Shown: positions 1-9,400 of the stretch, piece after piece
Layout: each line of letters opens with the position of its first letter
Position numbering within the stretch: position 1 is the first letter of the stretch
Assembly: GCF_903914075.1 (NCBI RefSeq)
Contig: NZ_CAIWNQ010000008.1
Coordinates: 146,696 to 210,695, forward strand
DNA from: Ruegeria sp. THAF57
GTDB taxonomy: Bacteria > Pseudomonadota > Alphaproteobacteria > Rhodobacterales > Rhodobacteraceae
Reading direction: 5' to 3'
Length of the DNA stretch: 64,000 nucleotides
Program-made: the position numbers and the translations under genes
The notes under the pieces: generated by a model
What the model was told of the DNA's origin: nothing
Databases searched by the model: none
Seen by the model: only the letters and a program-made list of their open reading frames with translations

Positions 1-157
1 AGACCGTCTCCATGTCGCCCGCCGGGGTTTCATGCACCTCAGCCAGCAGGCTGCCGTCGATGGGGGAATGCACCTGCAGAGGGCCGCCGGTCAGCTCAGC
101 CGCTGTCAGGTCCAGATTGGCGAGGGTGGTTTGCGCAGTCATCACGATGTCTTTCAT
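1..157 (-). CDS. Aldehyde dehydrogenase, N-terminal fragment (probable L-aminoadipate-semialdehyde / piperidine-6-carboxylate dehydrogenase)
   Basis: Only the first ~52 codons are in the window; the gene runs off the left edge. The translation begins MKDIVMTAQTTLANLDL and continues with PLQVHSPIDGSLLAEV, the usual start of an ALDH7-like NAD-dependent aldehyde dehydrogenase (a short strand followed by a 'sPidG' turn). The ATG at 155-157 lies 3 bases after the stop of saccharopine dehydrogenase, so the two are co-transcribed; a second ATG at 140-142 is possible. Saccharopine dehydrogenase yields glutamate plus 2-aminoadipate 6-semialdehyde, and an ALDH7-type enzyme would oxidise the latter to 2-aminoadipate. 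The specific substrate comes from this neighbour, not from catalytic residues, which are outside the window. Confidence 0.72.
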   Translation of the reverse strand, partial: MKDIVMTAQTTLANLDLTAAELTGGPLQVHSPIDGSLLAEVHETPAGDMETV

Positions 158-160
158 TTC

Positions 161-1267
161 TCAGGCCGCCTTGTTCTGTTGGGTTGCATCGCCAGCCCGG
201 TAAAGCCGGCCAAATTCGGTGTTCAGGAAATCGGACAGGGCCACCTGTTCCTGCCGGACAAAGCCCTGGGTAGGCAGCGCCCCGGTGCGCATCAGATCAA
301 CCACGCCCAGAACGCCTGCGGCGGTGGTGACCTGAATGGCGCTCCAAACCTGTCCGTTGATCTTGCGGGCATAGCTTTTGTTGATCAGGGATTTCTCACG
401 CAGGCTTCCGTCGATCATGCCTTTGGCTGTGCAATAGACCAGCACCACGTCTTGATCCGTCCGTGGAAGGGCGGTCTCAAAAATGTCCTTCAGCAGATCA
501 CGGCGACGTTCCAGCCCCAAATCCTTGAGAAGCAGTTTCAGAATATCGCAATGGCCAGGATAGCGGATCGAGCGATAGGATACCGCCCGCGCCTTTCCGT
601 CCAGCGTTTCGGGCAATGTGCCCAAGCCGCCGGATGTGTTGAAGCACTCATACTCGACCCCGTCATGGCCCAGTACCTCGTAATCTTCCAGCGGCGCGGT
701 CTTGACCCGTTCACCGTTCACGATGGCATCGCAGGGGTTGCAATATTCGTTGATCAGCCCGTCAGTGGACCATGTCAGATTGTATTTCAGCGCATTGGTC
801 GGATAGAGCGGCAGAGCGCCAACCCGCATGTGCAAACTGTCCAGCGTATCGAACTCTGCCGCCAGCGCTGCCCCGGCGATTCCGACAAAACCGGGTGCCA
901 GACCACATTGCGGCATGAAGGCTGTTGCGCTGTCCTTGGCCAATTCGCGCACGGCATTTGTGGCCGCAACATCCTCGGTCAGGTCAAAGTAATGCGCGCC
1001 TGCAGCCTTGGCGGCCTTGGCGATTTGCGGGGTCAAAAAAAACGGAGCGGCCGAGATAATGGCATCGAAGCCCGTCAGCGCCTTGGCCAATTGCGCCGCG
1101 TCACTGACATCGATCTGCCGGGTCGCAATGCCTTGGCGGTTCAGAACCGACAGGGCCGACAAATCACGATCCGCAACCGTAATCGAGTAATTGGACGAAG
1201 ACTTCAACAGGGCCGCGATCATCTGACCGATCTTGCCTGCTCCGATAACACAGATATTCCAGCTCAA
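161..1267 (-). CDS. Saccharopine dehydrogenase family protein (lysine catabolism)
   Basis: This 368-residue protein has an N-terminal Rossmann fold ([12 protein letters not shown], GxGxxG at residues ~8-14) followed by the saccharopine-dehydrogenase catalytic region (around [11 protein letters not shown] and [15 protein letters not shown]). The expected reaction is oxidative cleavage of saccharopine to glutamate and 2-aminoadipate 6-semialdehyde, in the cytoplasm. The start is a TTG at 1265-1267, preceded by a strong GGAGG at the usual spacing. The gene immediately downstream encodes an aldehyde dehydrogenase suited to the semialdehyde, which supports a lysine-degradation role. A lysine-ketoglutarate reductase partner is not visible and would have to be elsewhere. 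A related NAD(P)-dependent amino-acid dehydrogenase cannot be excluded. Confidence 0.82.
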   Translation of the reverse strand: MSWNICVIGAGKIGQMIAALLKSSSNYSITVADRDLSALSVLNRQGIATRQIDVSDAAQLAKALTGFDAIISAAPFFLTPQIAKAAKAAGAHYFDLTEDVAATNAVRELAKDSATAFMPQCGLAPGFVGIAGAALAAEFDTLDSLHMRVGALPLYPTNALKYNLTWSTDGLINEYCNPCDAIVNGERVKTAPLEDYEVLGHDGVEYECFNTSGGLGTLPETLDGKARAVSYRSIRYPGHCDILKLLLKDLGLERRRDLLKDIFETALPRTDQDVVLVYCTAKGMIDGSLREKSLINKSYARKINGQVWSAIQVTTAAGVLGVVDLMRTGALPTQGFVRQEQVALSDFLNTEFGRLYRAGDATQQNKAA

Positions 1268-1697
1268 AACGCGCCTCCTCTTTCGTTTTCTGAAAGTATG
1301 ACGGGCCGCTTGTCCGGCTCGCAGGGGTTATCTTGTCGGAAACACGGAATGATCCGTCATAATGTCGGATTTTTCATCATAACGACGACAACTTAGCACC
1401 GCCCGCCGCGACTGACGCCTTTTGCGTGTTGTGCCCTAAGCGTAATCAACCGCCGTACCCCATGCCGCAGACAGGGGGCGCCGCGCTAACTGGATCAGTG
1501 ATTTTCGTCAACAAATACGATAATGTGCGCTCTATTGGGCCGGTTTTGCGCACTAATTCCTTGCATATTCCGGCCCATCCAGCGCCGGGCGCTATGAGGG
1601 GCGGTTTCGTTTCCAGCTAACCGATTTGGGGCCCGTTACCAGCAATGAGCCGGTGTTGGTCAGTGATAGTTTCAAGACGAGTTTAGGGGGAATAAGC
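1268..1697. other. Divergent intergenic region with a possible operator
   Basis: This gap separates the lysine-catabolism operon (minus) from the fusion gene (plus), so it must hold promoters for both. The clearest element is an imperfect dyad at 1352-1370, ATCCG-N9-CGGAT, about 85 bases upstream of the saccharopine dehydrogenase start. It is a candidate regulator site for the lysine genes, but no regulator is encoded nearby. An open frame continues upstream of 1698 to a TTG at 1626; I consider the GTG at 1698 the better start. No RNA motif was recognised. Confidence 0.4.
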
Positions 1698-4600
1698 GTG
1701 CCAAAAGATCCGATTGATAATTCCAAACCATTCGAGCCAACAGATGGGGATTGGAAACTGATTCATTCCATTCTTTCATCCAGCGACAGCGCGGCAATTA
1801 ACGCGCATTTCGAATTCTTCGACATTGCAGAAGAAACGGTTCTGCCTCCGCAGGGCATGTATGTCGTTCTGTCCGGCATCGTCCAGCTACGGCAGGACGG
1901 AACAACTTTGACCACCGCCGATACCGGCGACTATTTCTATGAAGAGCATCTTGAGATCTTTGACATTCCCGTCAGCCTCGAGGCCGTGGCCACGCCCGGC
2001 ACCAAGCTGGCTTACCTGTCCAGCAACCAATGGTTCGAAATCCCGGTCAAAATCCGCGAAGCCTGTTACGCAACCCTGTTCGGCGATCTGGTCAGCGTGC
2101 ATTTGCAGAACTTCCAGCAACCGATCAACTGTTGCAGCGTCACGGCGGCCGCGCTCAGTATGTCGGCATTGGGCTTCAGTTGCGAAGTCAACGACATCTT
2201 CCGCGAATGCGCTTTGCCCACATCCTTTGTTGTGAATGACGGGATTTCCTTGGGCGAGCTTTATGACGTCGCCTGCACATTCATCCACACGCAGGGCCTG
2301 CGTAAGAAGATACAGGTGCAGGCCTATTTCATGGATGAGGCCACGACCTCGGTCGATCTGCTGCTTGCGGCGATTGACGAATCCAACCGGGTTGGTGGGG
2401 ATAACGACATTCTGGTGGCGAATTTTCAGGTCGGCGTGGCACATGGCAAACAGAACATGCCCGGCGGTCATTTTGCGATCATCGCAAAATGCAACCCCAG
2501 CACCGGATTGGTGCATATGATGGATGTCCACCCCGAGAAATACGGCAAGCTGTGGGTGACGACGATTGACCGGCTATGGGCAGGTATGTCCGACCGCGAC
2601 GGAACCTCGATGCGGTCGCGGGGGATTTTGCGGTTCTCGGCATTGGATGCGGTGAAGACCACGCTGCAAACGCTGCAACAGGATTGCAATTACGTGGACA
2701 GCACTGAATATCTGGCAAAAGACCCCAAGAAACGCCGAAACCTGTTCCGCAGGGCCAGCCCGAACATGAACTCGATGGGGGTTTTGGCCGAAAGCCTGAA
2801 CATTCTGGGCAACCAGCAGGTCGACGAAGACAAGCTGCTGATCGCGACACAAACCAATCTGACAGACGCGCTCAGCCGGGTTTCCACGGCCAAAGAGATG
2901 CACGCGCTGGCGCAGCGCTACCTCAGCCAGACACCTGACGTGCACCTGGGCAGCACTTTCCGAAGCTATGCAGAACGCCCAAAAAAGGACGACAAATCGC
3001 CCGAGGACTGGTTCCGCGATCAGTTGCACAGCCTGAAGGCGCACGACGATCGCCACTTGATGATCAATATTGATTTCAACCGCGTGCTGGGGTTCGAGGT
3101 CATCCGCCCCCCCGCAAATGTCTTTCGCGAAACGGCCCTGCTGGAAGAGTTTTGGTGCCTTTGCATCGCCTATGACGAAAAGACCGATCTGGTAACGGTC
3201 GTGGATATGAGCCCGGCAACCTCGCAAGTCTGGCAGGCCCCGCGCGGGCATATCTTCCGTGGGCTGCGGGATCTCGGGAACCCGGCAATGCTGGTGATCG
3301 AAGAACATGAACCGCCCGAAGATCCCACGGATGTCGAACGCATCGTCAACACCAACCCGATCGTGCTGTTCTATGCGGACGAAGACCCATGGTCTTATAT
3401 GCTGCGCAGTATGCTGGCCAATATCGGCATCACCTCCGCCCGGCTGATCGACGTAGAAGGCCACGGGTCCAACGTGATGAAGATGCGTCGGCAGTTGACG
3501 ATTATTACCGGGAAGGAAAACCCGCCCTACCTGTTCTTCAAGGGTGAATGCCTGGGTCGCAGAAAAGACATTGTCGATGTGGTGCTGGATGGCAGCTTTC
3601 AGCAAAGCGTCAAGGAAGCCGGCCTGCCGGTGCTGCTGCGCCATGAATCGCCTAGTCTGGACAAGAACATCTTTGGCTACCCCAAGGGCGGGTTGACCGA
3701 TGCGCCCAGCGAAAAGCGCAATGTGCTTCTGTGTGCCTGCGGGTCGTCGGCGGCGGACAAGGTTCCCGATCTGGTCAAGCGGATCAAAGATGCGGGGCAT
3801 AACGTCAAGCTGATCCCTTCGGTCTCGGCCGAGAAGTTTTTCCGCGATATCGAAGTCGAAGAAGAAACCGGCAATATCAAGAAAACCAAGCCAAAGACGA
3901 TCGAGGATTATATCTCGCATCACGACTATTACCGCGACGATGATGAGTGGAATTTCCGCTATACCGAGTTCGGGATGCCCCTGCGCGCCTCGCACCTGGC
4001 GCTGTGCGATTGGGCCGACTGCGTGATCGTGGCGCCGGTGACCTGCAACACGATGGGCAAGATCGCCAATGGGATCGCCGACAACCTGCTGACCTCGGTC
4101 TTTGTGGCATGGCAATACCGGAACAAGCCGGTGATCCTCTGCCCCGCGTGCAACACGAACATGTGGAACAATGTCACCACCCAGAACAACGTCGAAAAAC
4201 TGCGCGATCTGGGCGTCGATATCGTCGGCCCGCGTAAGGGCCGTTTGTCCAACGGCATGATGGGGATCGGCATGATGGCCACCCCGGATCAGATCATGGA
4301 AGTGTTAGACGAAGCCTTCGAAGAACTGGCCGATCAGGAACACAACATCTGCAAATGGGCGCAGGAGGCTGCGGCCTCGGACGAGTTCGCGCAATGGACC
4401 CGTGTTTTTGACGCAATCGACAAAGGCATGGCCGGGATCGACATCGTAGATGACACCAACGGCGACACCCTTCTGCACTATGCGGCGGGGGGCGAAGGCG
4501 AGCTGCATGAAAACGGCCAGAACCTTGGCAAGCCCGACCTTGAGGCCGCGCAGGAGTTGATTATCCGGGGCATCGACGTCAACGCCACCAACGATCACGG

Positions 4601-5330
4601 GTTTACCAGCCTTCATGTGGCGGTAATGAACAACTCGTCCAAAATGGTCGAAGTGCTTCTGAGCGCGCCAGGTATCGACGCCAGCAACTGCATCAACTTC
4701 CTGCGGGACCCGAAGAACGCCAAAGACGTGAAGCAGGTCAAACCCGAGATAAGGGATATGCTGGATGAGTGGGCTAATGCCCATACCGTCATTGCGCCCG
4801 AGGAAGACCACGACAACGACCTGATAGACGACCGCGAACGGACCTATTTGTATTTCACCTACGGGTCGCTCAAGAAAGGATTCCCAAACCACGATGCCCA
4901 TGCAGACGTGCTGGACGATTTCGTGGGGGAGGCCGTTACCCGGCAACGTATGCCCCTGATCGTCCCGCACGAGCCACATTGCGACAATCCAAATTGCGGC
5001 TACCTGCACCGGATGGCCACGCTGGTCGATCAGAAAGGGCGCGGCGAACCCATCCGGGGTGAGGTCTATCGCGTTTCATCCTCGGGACTGAAGGAGTTGG
5101 ACAAGCTCGAAGGTTATCACGGCCCCGGCTCGCCCGAGAACGTCTATGTCCGCAAGCGGATCAACGTGCTGATGGACGGGGTCAAGAAGCCTGCCTATGT
5201 CTACGTCATCGCCCACCCGACCAAGTATCTGGACCAATGGGCCGATGGTACGTCGGGCATCGTGGCGGAATACACGCTGGACATGGCCACGGGTACGCCG
5301 AAACCGGGGTTTCAGCCAACGCCTAGTTGA
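1698..5330 (+). CDS. Multidomain thiol-peptide protein: CNB-like / phytochelatin synthase / thioredoxin-fold / HFCD flavoprotein / ankyrin / gamma-glutamylcyclotransferase fusion
   Basis: A 1,210-residue protein from a GTG at 1698 behind GGGGGA (TTG 1626 is the alternative). Domains in order: cyclic-nucleotide-binding-like beta roll (~14-131) lacking the Arg of the phosphate cassette; phytochelatin-synthase peptidase (~133-316) with Cys145 (INCCSVTAAAL), His258 (PGGHFAII) and Asp276 (MMDVHP), the last two 18 apart as in plant PCS; a degenerate second PCS-like half (~396-535) without the His; a glutaredoxin-like domain (~552-646) without CxxC; an HFCD flavoprotein domain (~673-870) with His766 (SHLALCDWAD), CNT (783-785) and PACNTNMW (816-823); ankyrin repeats (~919-1008); and a gamma-glutamylcyclotransferase domain (~1049-1186) with TYGSL and Glu1138 (DKLEGY). 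No signal peptide is seen, so it is probably cytosolic. Inferred role: trimming glutathione to gamma-Glu-Cys, decarboxylating the cysteine and removing the gamma-glutamyl group. Its 3' end overlaps the convergent gene by 8 bases. Confidence 0.82.
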   Translation: MPKDPIDNSKPFEPTDGDWKLIHSILSSSDSAAINAHFEFFDIAEETVLPPQGMYVVLSGIVQLRQDGTTLTTADTGDYFYEEHLEIFDIPVSLEAVATPGTKLAYLSSNQWFEIPVKIREACYATLFGDLVSVHLQNFQQPINCCSVTAAALSMSALGFSCEVNDIFRECALPTSFVVNDGISLGELYDVACTFIHTQGLRKKIQVQAYFMDEATTSVDLLLAAIDESNRVGGDNDILVANFQVGVAHGKQNMPGGHFAIIAKCNPSTGLVHMMDVHPEKYGKLWVTTIDRLWAGMSDRDGTSMRSRGILRFSALDAVKTTLQTLQQDCNYVDSTEYLAKDPKKRRNLFRRASPNMNSMGVLAESLNILGNQQVDEDKLLIATQTNLTDALSRVSTAKEMHALAQRYLSQTPDVHLGSTFRSYAERPKKDDKSPEDWFRDQLHSLKAHDDRHLMINIDFNRVLGFEVIRPPANVFRETALLEEFWCLCIAYDEKTDLVTVVDMSPATSQVWQAPRGHIFRGLRDLGNPAMLVIEEHEPPEDPTDVERIVNTNPIVLFYADEDPWSYMLRSMLANIGITSARLIDVEGHGSNVMKMRRQLTIITGKENPPYLFFKGECLGRRKDIVDVVLDGSFQQSVKEAGLPVLLRHESPSLDKNIFGYPKGGLTDAPSEKRNVLLCACGSSAADKVPDLVKRIKDAGHNVKLIPSVSAEKFFRDIEVEEETGNIKKTKPKTIEDYISHHDYYRDDDEWNFRYTEFGMPLRASHLALCDWADCVIVAPVTCNTMGKIANGIADNLLTSVFVAWQYRNKPVILCPACNTNMWNNVTTQNNVEKLRDLGVDIVGPRKGRLSNGMMGIGMMATPDQIMEVLDEAFEELADQEHNICKWAQEAAASDEFAQWTRVFDAIDKGMAGIDIVDDTNGDTLLHYAAGGEGELHENGQNLGKPDLEAAQELIIRGIDVNATNDHGFTSLHVAVMNNSSKMVEVLLSAPGIDASNCINFLRDPKNAKDVKQVKPEIRDMLDEWANAHTVIAPEEDHDNDLIDDRERTYLYFTYGSLKKGFPNHDAHADVLDDFVGEAVTRQRMPLIVPHEPHCDNPNCGYLHRMATLVDQKGRGEPIRGEVYRVSSSGLKELDKLEGYHGPGSPENVYVRKRINVLMDGVKKPAYVYVIAHPTKYLDQWADGTSGIVAEYTLDMATGTPKPGFQPTPS

Positions 5331-6486
5331 GCATCTCGATCACGACTGCATCCTCGGGGTCAGCCTTGAGGCTGAGGTTGTAGGCCGTGATCGCCACCGT
5401 GCACAGCAATACAAAAGGCCAGAACCCGGCCTTTGGGATCAGATTGTCTCGATAGTGGATGAACCGAAGGGACGGCACGGCCTCGGACGCGAACAGGTAG
5501 GTGTTCACGGACACGGCCAGCAGCAGGAAATACATCAGGAAAAAGAACGACTCCATGTAGATCACCGGCGATCCGGCAAAGCCTTCACGCAGTTGCACAT
5601 GCGCCAGCAGGATCACGAAGAACAGAACCGAACAGGTGCCAATCACGCTAGAGGTGCTGAAATCATGCCGCTCGATCAACTCGGGTCGGCGCGTCACGGT
5701 CATGACTGCGCCGAACAGCAGCATCGTAACGACGATCAGGGGGATCATGTGAACGACGAAAGCGTTGCCAAAGTTGCGCTTGATGACAAAATTATAGTGC
5801 AACTCGGGCAGGTTGGTCTGGAATTTGGTATCGCTGATGCCCAGCGTGGTGCCCAGATCGGACAGGCGATAGTCGAAATAGGTATTCTCACGCTCCCACG
5901 TGCCCATGACGATGCGGCTGTCGATCCCGAATATGTCATCGGGGCCCGTGGCTGGATAGGCCGCGAAATCGGGGATCAGGGCCACGGCGGTGTCGAAACT
6001 GGCGGGCCAGAACCGGACCCATACGGTTTTGTGGTCAAAGGGATAGCTGGTGTAGTCGAAATTCTGCCGTAGGGTCTGTTCAAAATACCAGCCGATCAGT
6101 TCTTCGCCGTCCTGATCCATGCGATAGGCTTCTTCGATCATCCCGCTGGCCGCGTCCGAGGCATCGGGCAGCACGAACCCGACCGCATCGCCGGTTGGTT
6201 TGATCGCGTCATGCACACCGTCTTCGTAATGCTGCCAGACATATCCGGTGACATGGACATCGCTGGCATCGGTGAAAACAAACGACTTGATGAAAATTCC
6301 GGTCCTGACCTGATACTCCGGCAGGTTTTCCAAGTCTTGCAGGTAGTCGTCGACCGATGCCTGATCCGGAAGTTGCGTTGGATCGCCCTCGAAATGATTC
6401 AGCGCGACCAACAGTTTGAACAACAAGACTAGCAGCCCAAGCGTCAGGGCACCGGAAATCAACCAAACCTTCTTTTCGATACTCAT
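5323..6486 (-). CDS. Pentameric ligand-gated ion channel-like membrane protein
   Basis: 387 residues: an N-terminal hydrophobic segment (~8-29), a ~210-residue extracytoplasmic beta-rich region, then four membrane spans at ~243-263, ~278-298, ~306-332 and ~354-371. The extracellular region contains FDYTSYPFDHKTVWV (~143-157), matching the Pro-loop YPFDxQ pattern of prokaryotic Cys-loop-type channels. M2 and M3 are spaced as in GLIC-like channels, with a short linker after a histidine-containing M2 end. These features suggest a ligand-gated channel of the inner membrane; the ligand is unknown. The retained N-terminal span is unusual, since most family members carry a cleavable signal peptide. 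It lies 10 bases downstream of a class III cyclase gene in the same operon. Family assignment rests on motif and topology, so it is moderate. Confidence 0.6.
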   Translation of the reverse strand: MSIEKKVWLISGALTLGLLVLLFKLLVALNHFEGDPTQLPDQASVDDYLQDLENLPEYQVRTGIFIKSFVFTDASDVHVTGYVWQHYEDGVHDAIKPTGDAVGFVLPDASDAASGMIEEAYRMDQDGEELIGWYFEQTLRQNFDYTSYPFDHKTVWVRFWPASFDTAVALIPDFAAYPATGPDDIFGIDSRIVMGTWERENTYFDYRLSDLGTTLGISDTKFQTNLPELHYNFVIKRNFGNAFVVHMIPLIVVTMLLFGAVMTVTRRPELIERHDFSTSSVIGTCSVLFFVILLAHVQLREGFAGSPVIYMESFFFLMYFLLLAVSVNTYLFASEAVPSLRFIHYRDNLIPKAGFWPFVLLCTVAITAYNLSLKADPEDAVVIEMLN

Positions 6487-6496
6487 TCAGTCCCTT

Positions 6497-9400
6497 TCAA
6501 ACTTGGTCCAGACGTCCGACCAGGGACTGTGTGATGCCCATCTCAGAGAAACCAGCGCCCAGCGCCTCGAACTCTTCATGTGCGCTTAACGGGATGCCCC
6601 AACCACCGCACGCGGCCAGAACCTTGGTGTGCTGGATCGAAAGATCGACCATTGGCAAAGGCTCATCGGCGGTAAACCGGGCCAATGCGTCGGCATATTC
6701 GGTGGCCTTATCCCATTCCTGCCGCGCCAGCATAACGGCGCTTGCGTCGGGATAGAAATGCAAATGGCTGTGCCCGACGCAGCCCTCGGCAATAATCTGT
6801 GCGCCCAGTTTCAGGTGTTGGTCCTGCTTGTCGGGGTTTGTTTCCGCCAAGGCCAACGCCGACAGTGCCTTTGGCCCCACAAAGTTGCGCCCATGTTCCA
6901 GCGCGATCTCCACGGCCCGCTGACCGGTTTCGCGCGCCTGACCCATCTGCTCGACATAAACCTGTGTCCGCGCCAGATGCTCCAGCGCCTGCGCCTCAAG
7001 CCGTTTGGCCCCTACACGGGCGGCGATTTCGGCCGAGAGGGTAAAGGACTCCAGCGCGCCGTCCAGGTCACCCAAAAAGGTCTGCGCAACACCAAGACAT
7101 GTTTGGGCCACACATTCCGGCACAAAGGCAAAGTACTTCTGCGATATTTCTATCGCCTCCTGCGCATCCGCCTTGCCTTGCGCCACGTCGCCGGAATAGC
7201 TGCGCGCAACGCTGAGATTGTGCAGGTTCGCAGCCATATCCCGCACCAATCCTTCTTCGCGCGCGCGCTCGACGGCCTGCGTGTAAAACCCGGTCGCCGA
7301 CCGCATGGTGGCATTCATGAAATTGGCGTCACCAAACCCGCTAAGAGCGCCCACCTCCAACCGCGCCGATTGCAATTTACGGGCCAAAGTCAGCGCTTTT
7401 TCATTGCTGGCCATCGCCTTTTCAACCTGACCCAGCGGGAAATAAATATTGCCGCGCACATAGTTGATCTGCGCGATGTCCCTTTCCGATCCGCAGCGTT
7501 CAGCGGCGGCCTCGGCGATTTCAAGGCTATCCAGCGCCTCTTGGTAAAGGCTCGCCTGTCGGTCGGTTTGCGCCAACCCGATATAGGCGCGGCATGTCTG
7601 CTCATCGGTCTCGGCGAGACTGGCTGCTTCTTTGAACTCGCGCAGCGCGTCTTCTGAATATCCCTGCAACCGGTGCGTTTCCCCGCGCGCGCACAACAGG
7701 TCGAACCGAACACCATCCGGGGCCGGTAATTCCAAAGCGCGCTCGATCAGGGGGCTGGCTTCATCATATTGGAAGCCCTGAATGAGGTTCTCGGCGGCTT
7801 CAAGATAGGCTTGCGCCGCGTTGTTGGCCCCGGCGCGATCCAAGTGCTGTGCGCGCAGGGTCGCGTCCCGCTCTTCAAACCATTTGGCAGCCTCGCGGTG
7901 CAGCCGTGTACGCTCGGACTTTACCAGCGTGGCATAGGACCCGTCCCGGATCAGGGCGTGCGCAAACATCAGATCTGTCCCTGCCTCGCGGATCAGGGCC
8001 GAGCGGATCAGGGTCGAGGTATCCAGATGCCCTTTTCCCAGAATAAAGTTCAGAACCTCGGGCCAGAAACGCTGCCCCAGAACCGAGGCCGCCTGAATCG
8101 CGGATCGACTGGACGGATCCAGCGCATCCAGTCGCGACTGAACGATGCCTTGGATACTTCCGGGAACCGAGTCTCGCTTGAGCACGTCGATATTCCGCAG
8201 CAACTGCTCCAGAAACAGCGGGTTGCCACCTGCCCGGCGTACGCAGGCGTCCAGAAGTTCGGGGTCGATGCCGGTGAATTCCTCGACCAGTTGCCGGGCT
8301 TGATCGTCCCCCATTGGTGCCAGTTCCAGTTTCGAAACCAGCGCGCCCTCGGTGCCAAGCTGCCAATCGCGATCAATCGGGTCACCTTCGACACGGCTGG
8401 TCATCAGCAACACGCAAGGCAGGTCACGCGTAGCGGCCGCGATATGGGCGCAAGCCGTCAGGATGTCGGGCGTCGCCCAGTGGATATCCTCGATCTGGAT
8501 CAAGAGCGGGCTGTCCTGACTGCAGGCGGCAATCAACTCGTCAATCACCTGACGCCGCCCGCGCAGGCGGGTGGCATTGTCCATGACCGCATAGACTTCG
8601 GCCAATCCGGGGTCCTGCTCAAGCTCTAGCAGCGCATTCAGATGCGTGGCATTGGACGGCGACACCCAACCCTTGCCAATTGCGCTTTTGGCCACCTCTG
8701 CGCAGGTTTCGGCGTTATCGGTTGCCTCAAGCCCCAACATGCTGCGGGCCACGGATTGAATGGCTGAATGCCCCTCGCGCGCGCCGAAATCCATGACGAC
8801 GCCAGTATGTACGGCATAAGACAAGCTGTCGGCAAGTTCGGCAACCTGTTCAGACAGGTGCGTCTTGCCGATACCCGGTTCACCCAGAACGATATGAACC
8901 TCGCCCTTGCCGTGCCGCTGGCACCGGTCGAACGTGGCCGAGAACAACGACATCTCGCGCTCGCGCCCCACAAAACGGTGACGGCGCGAACGGATGTTCC
9001 GCGCCATCCGATCCAGCCGCCAAAGCTCGATGGGTTCGTTCAGGCCCTTGATGGCCTTGGCCCCCATGGACTCGCCCACGAAAAGCGGCCCCAACGCGCG
9101 CTGAATGTCGTGTGACACAAGCGTTTCACCCGGCGCAGCCATGTCTGTCACACGCGAAGCAAGGTTCACCCCGTCGCCAGTGACAGTGTATTCGGTATGG
9201 GCCTCGCTGCCGGTTGTACTGGCGATGACCTGCCCCGATGCGATTCCGATATGGCAGGACAGGGGCCGCGTCAGGGTAGGCAGAGCCGCATGAATCTCCA
9301 ACGCGGCCCGCGCTGCGCGTTCGGTATCGTTGGTGTGTGAAATCGGCGCGCCGAATACGGCCATCACCGCGTCGCCGATATGCTTGTCGATCCGTCCGCC

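Noticed and set aside
32..1396. 454-codon open frame antisense to the saccharopine dehydrogenase
   Set aside because: It lies opposite a recognised enzyme with correct motifs, has no domain features and is a product of GC-rich codon usage.
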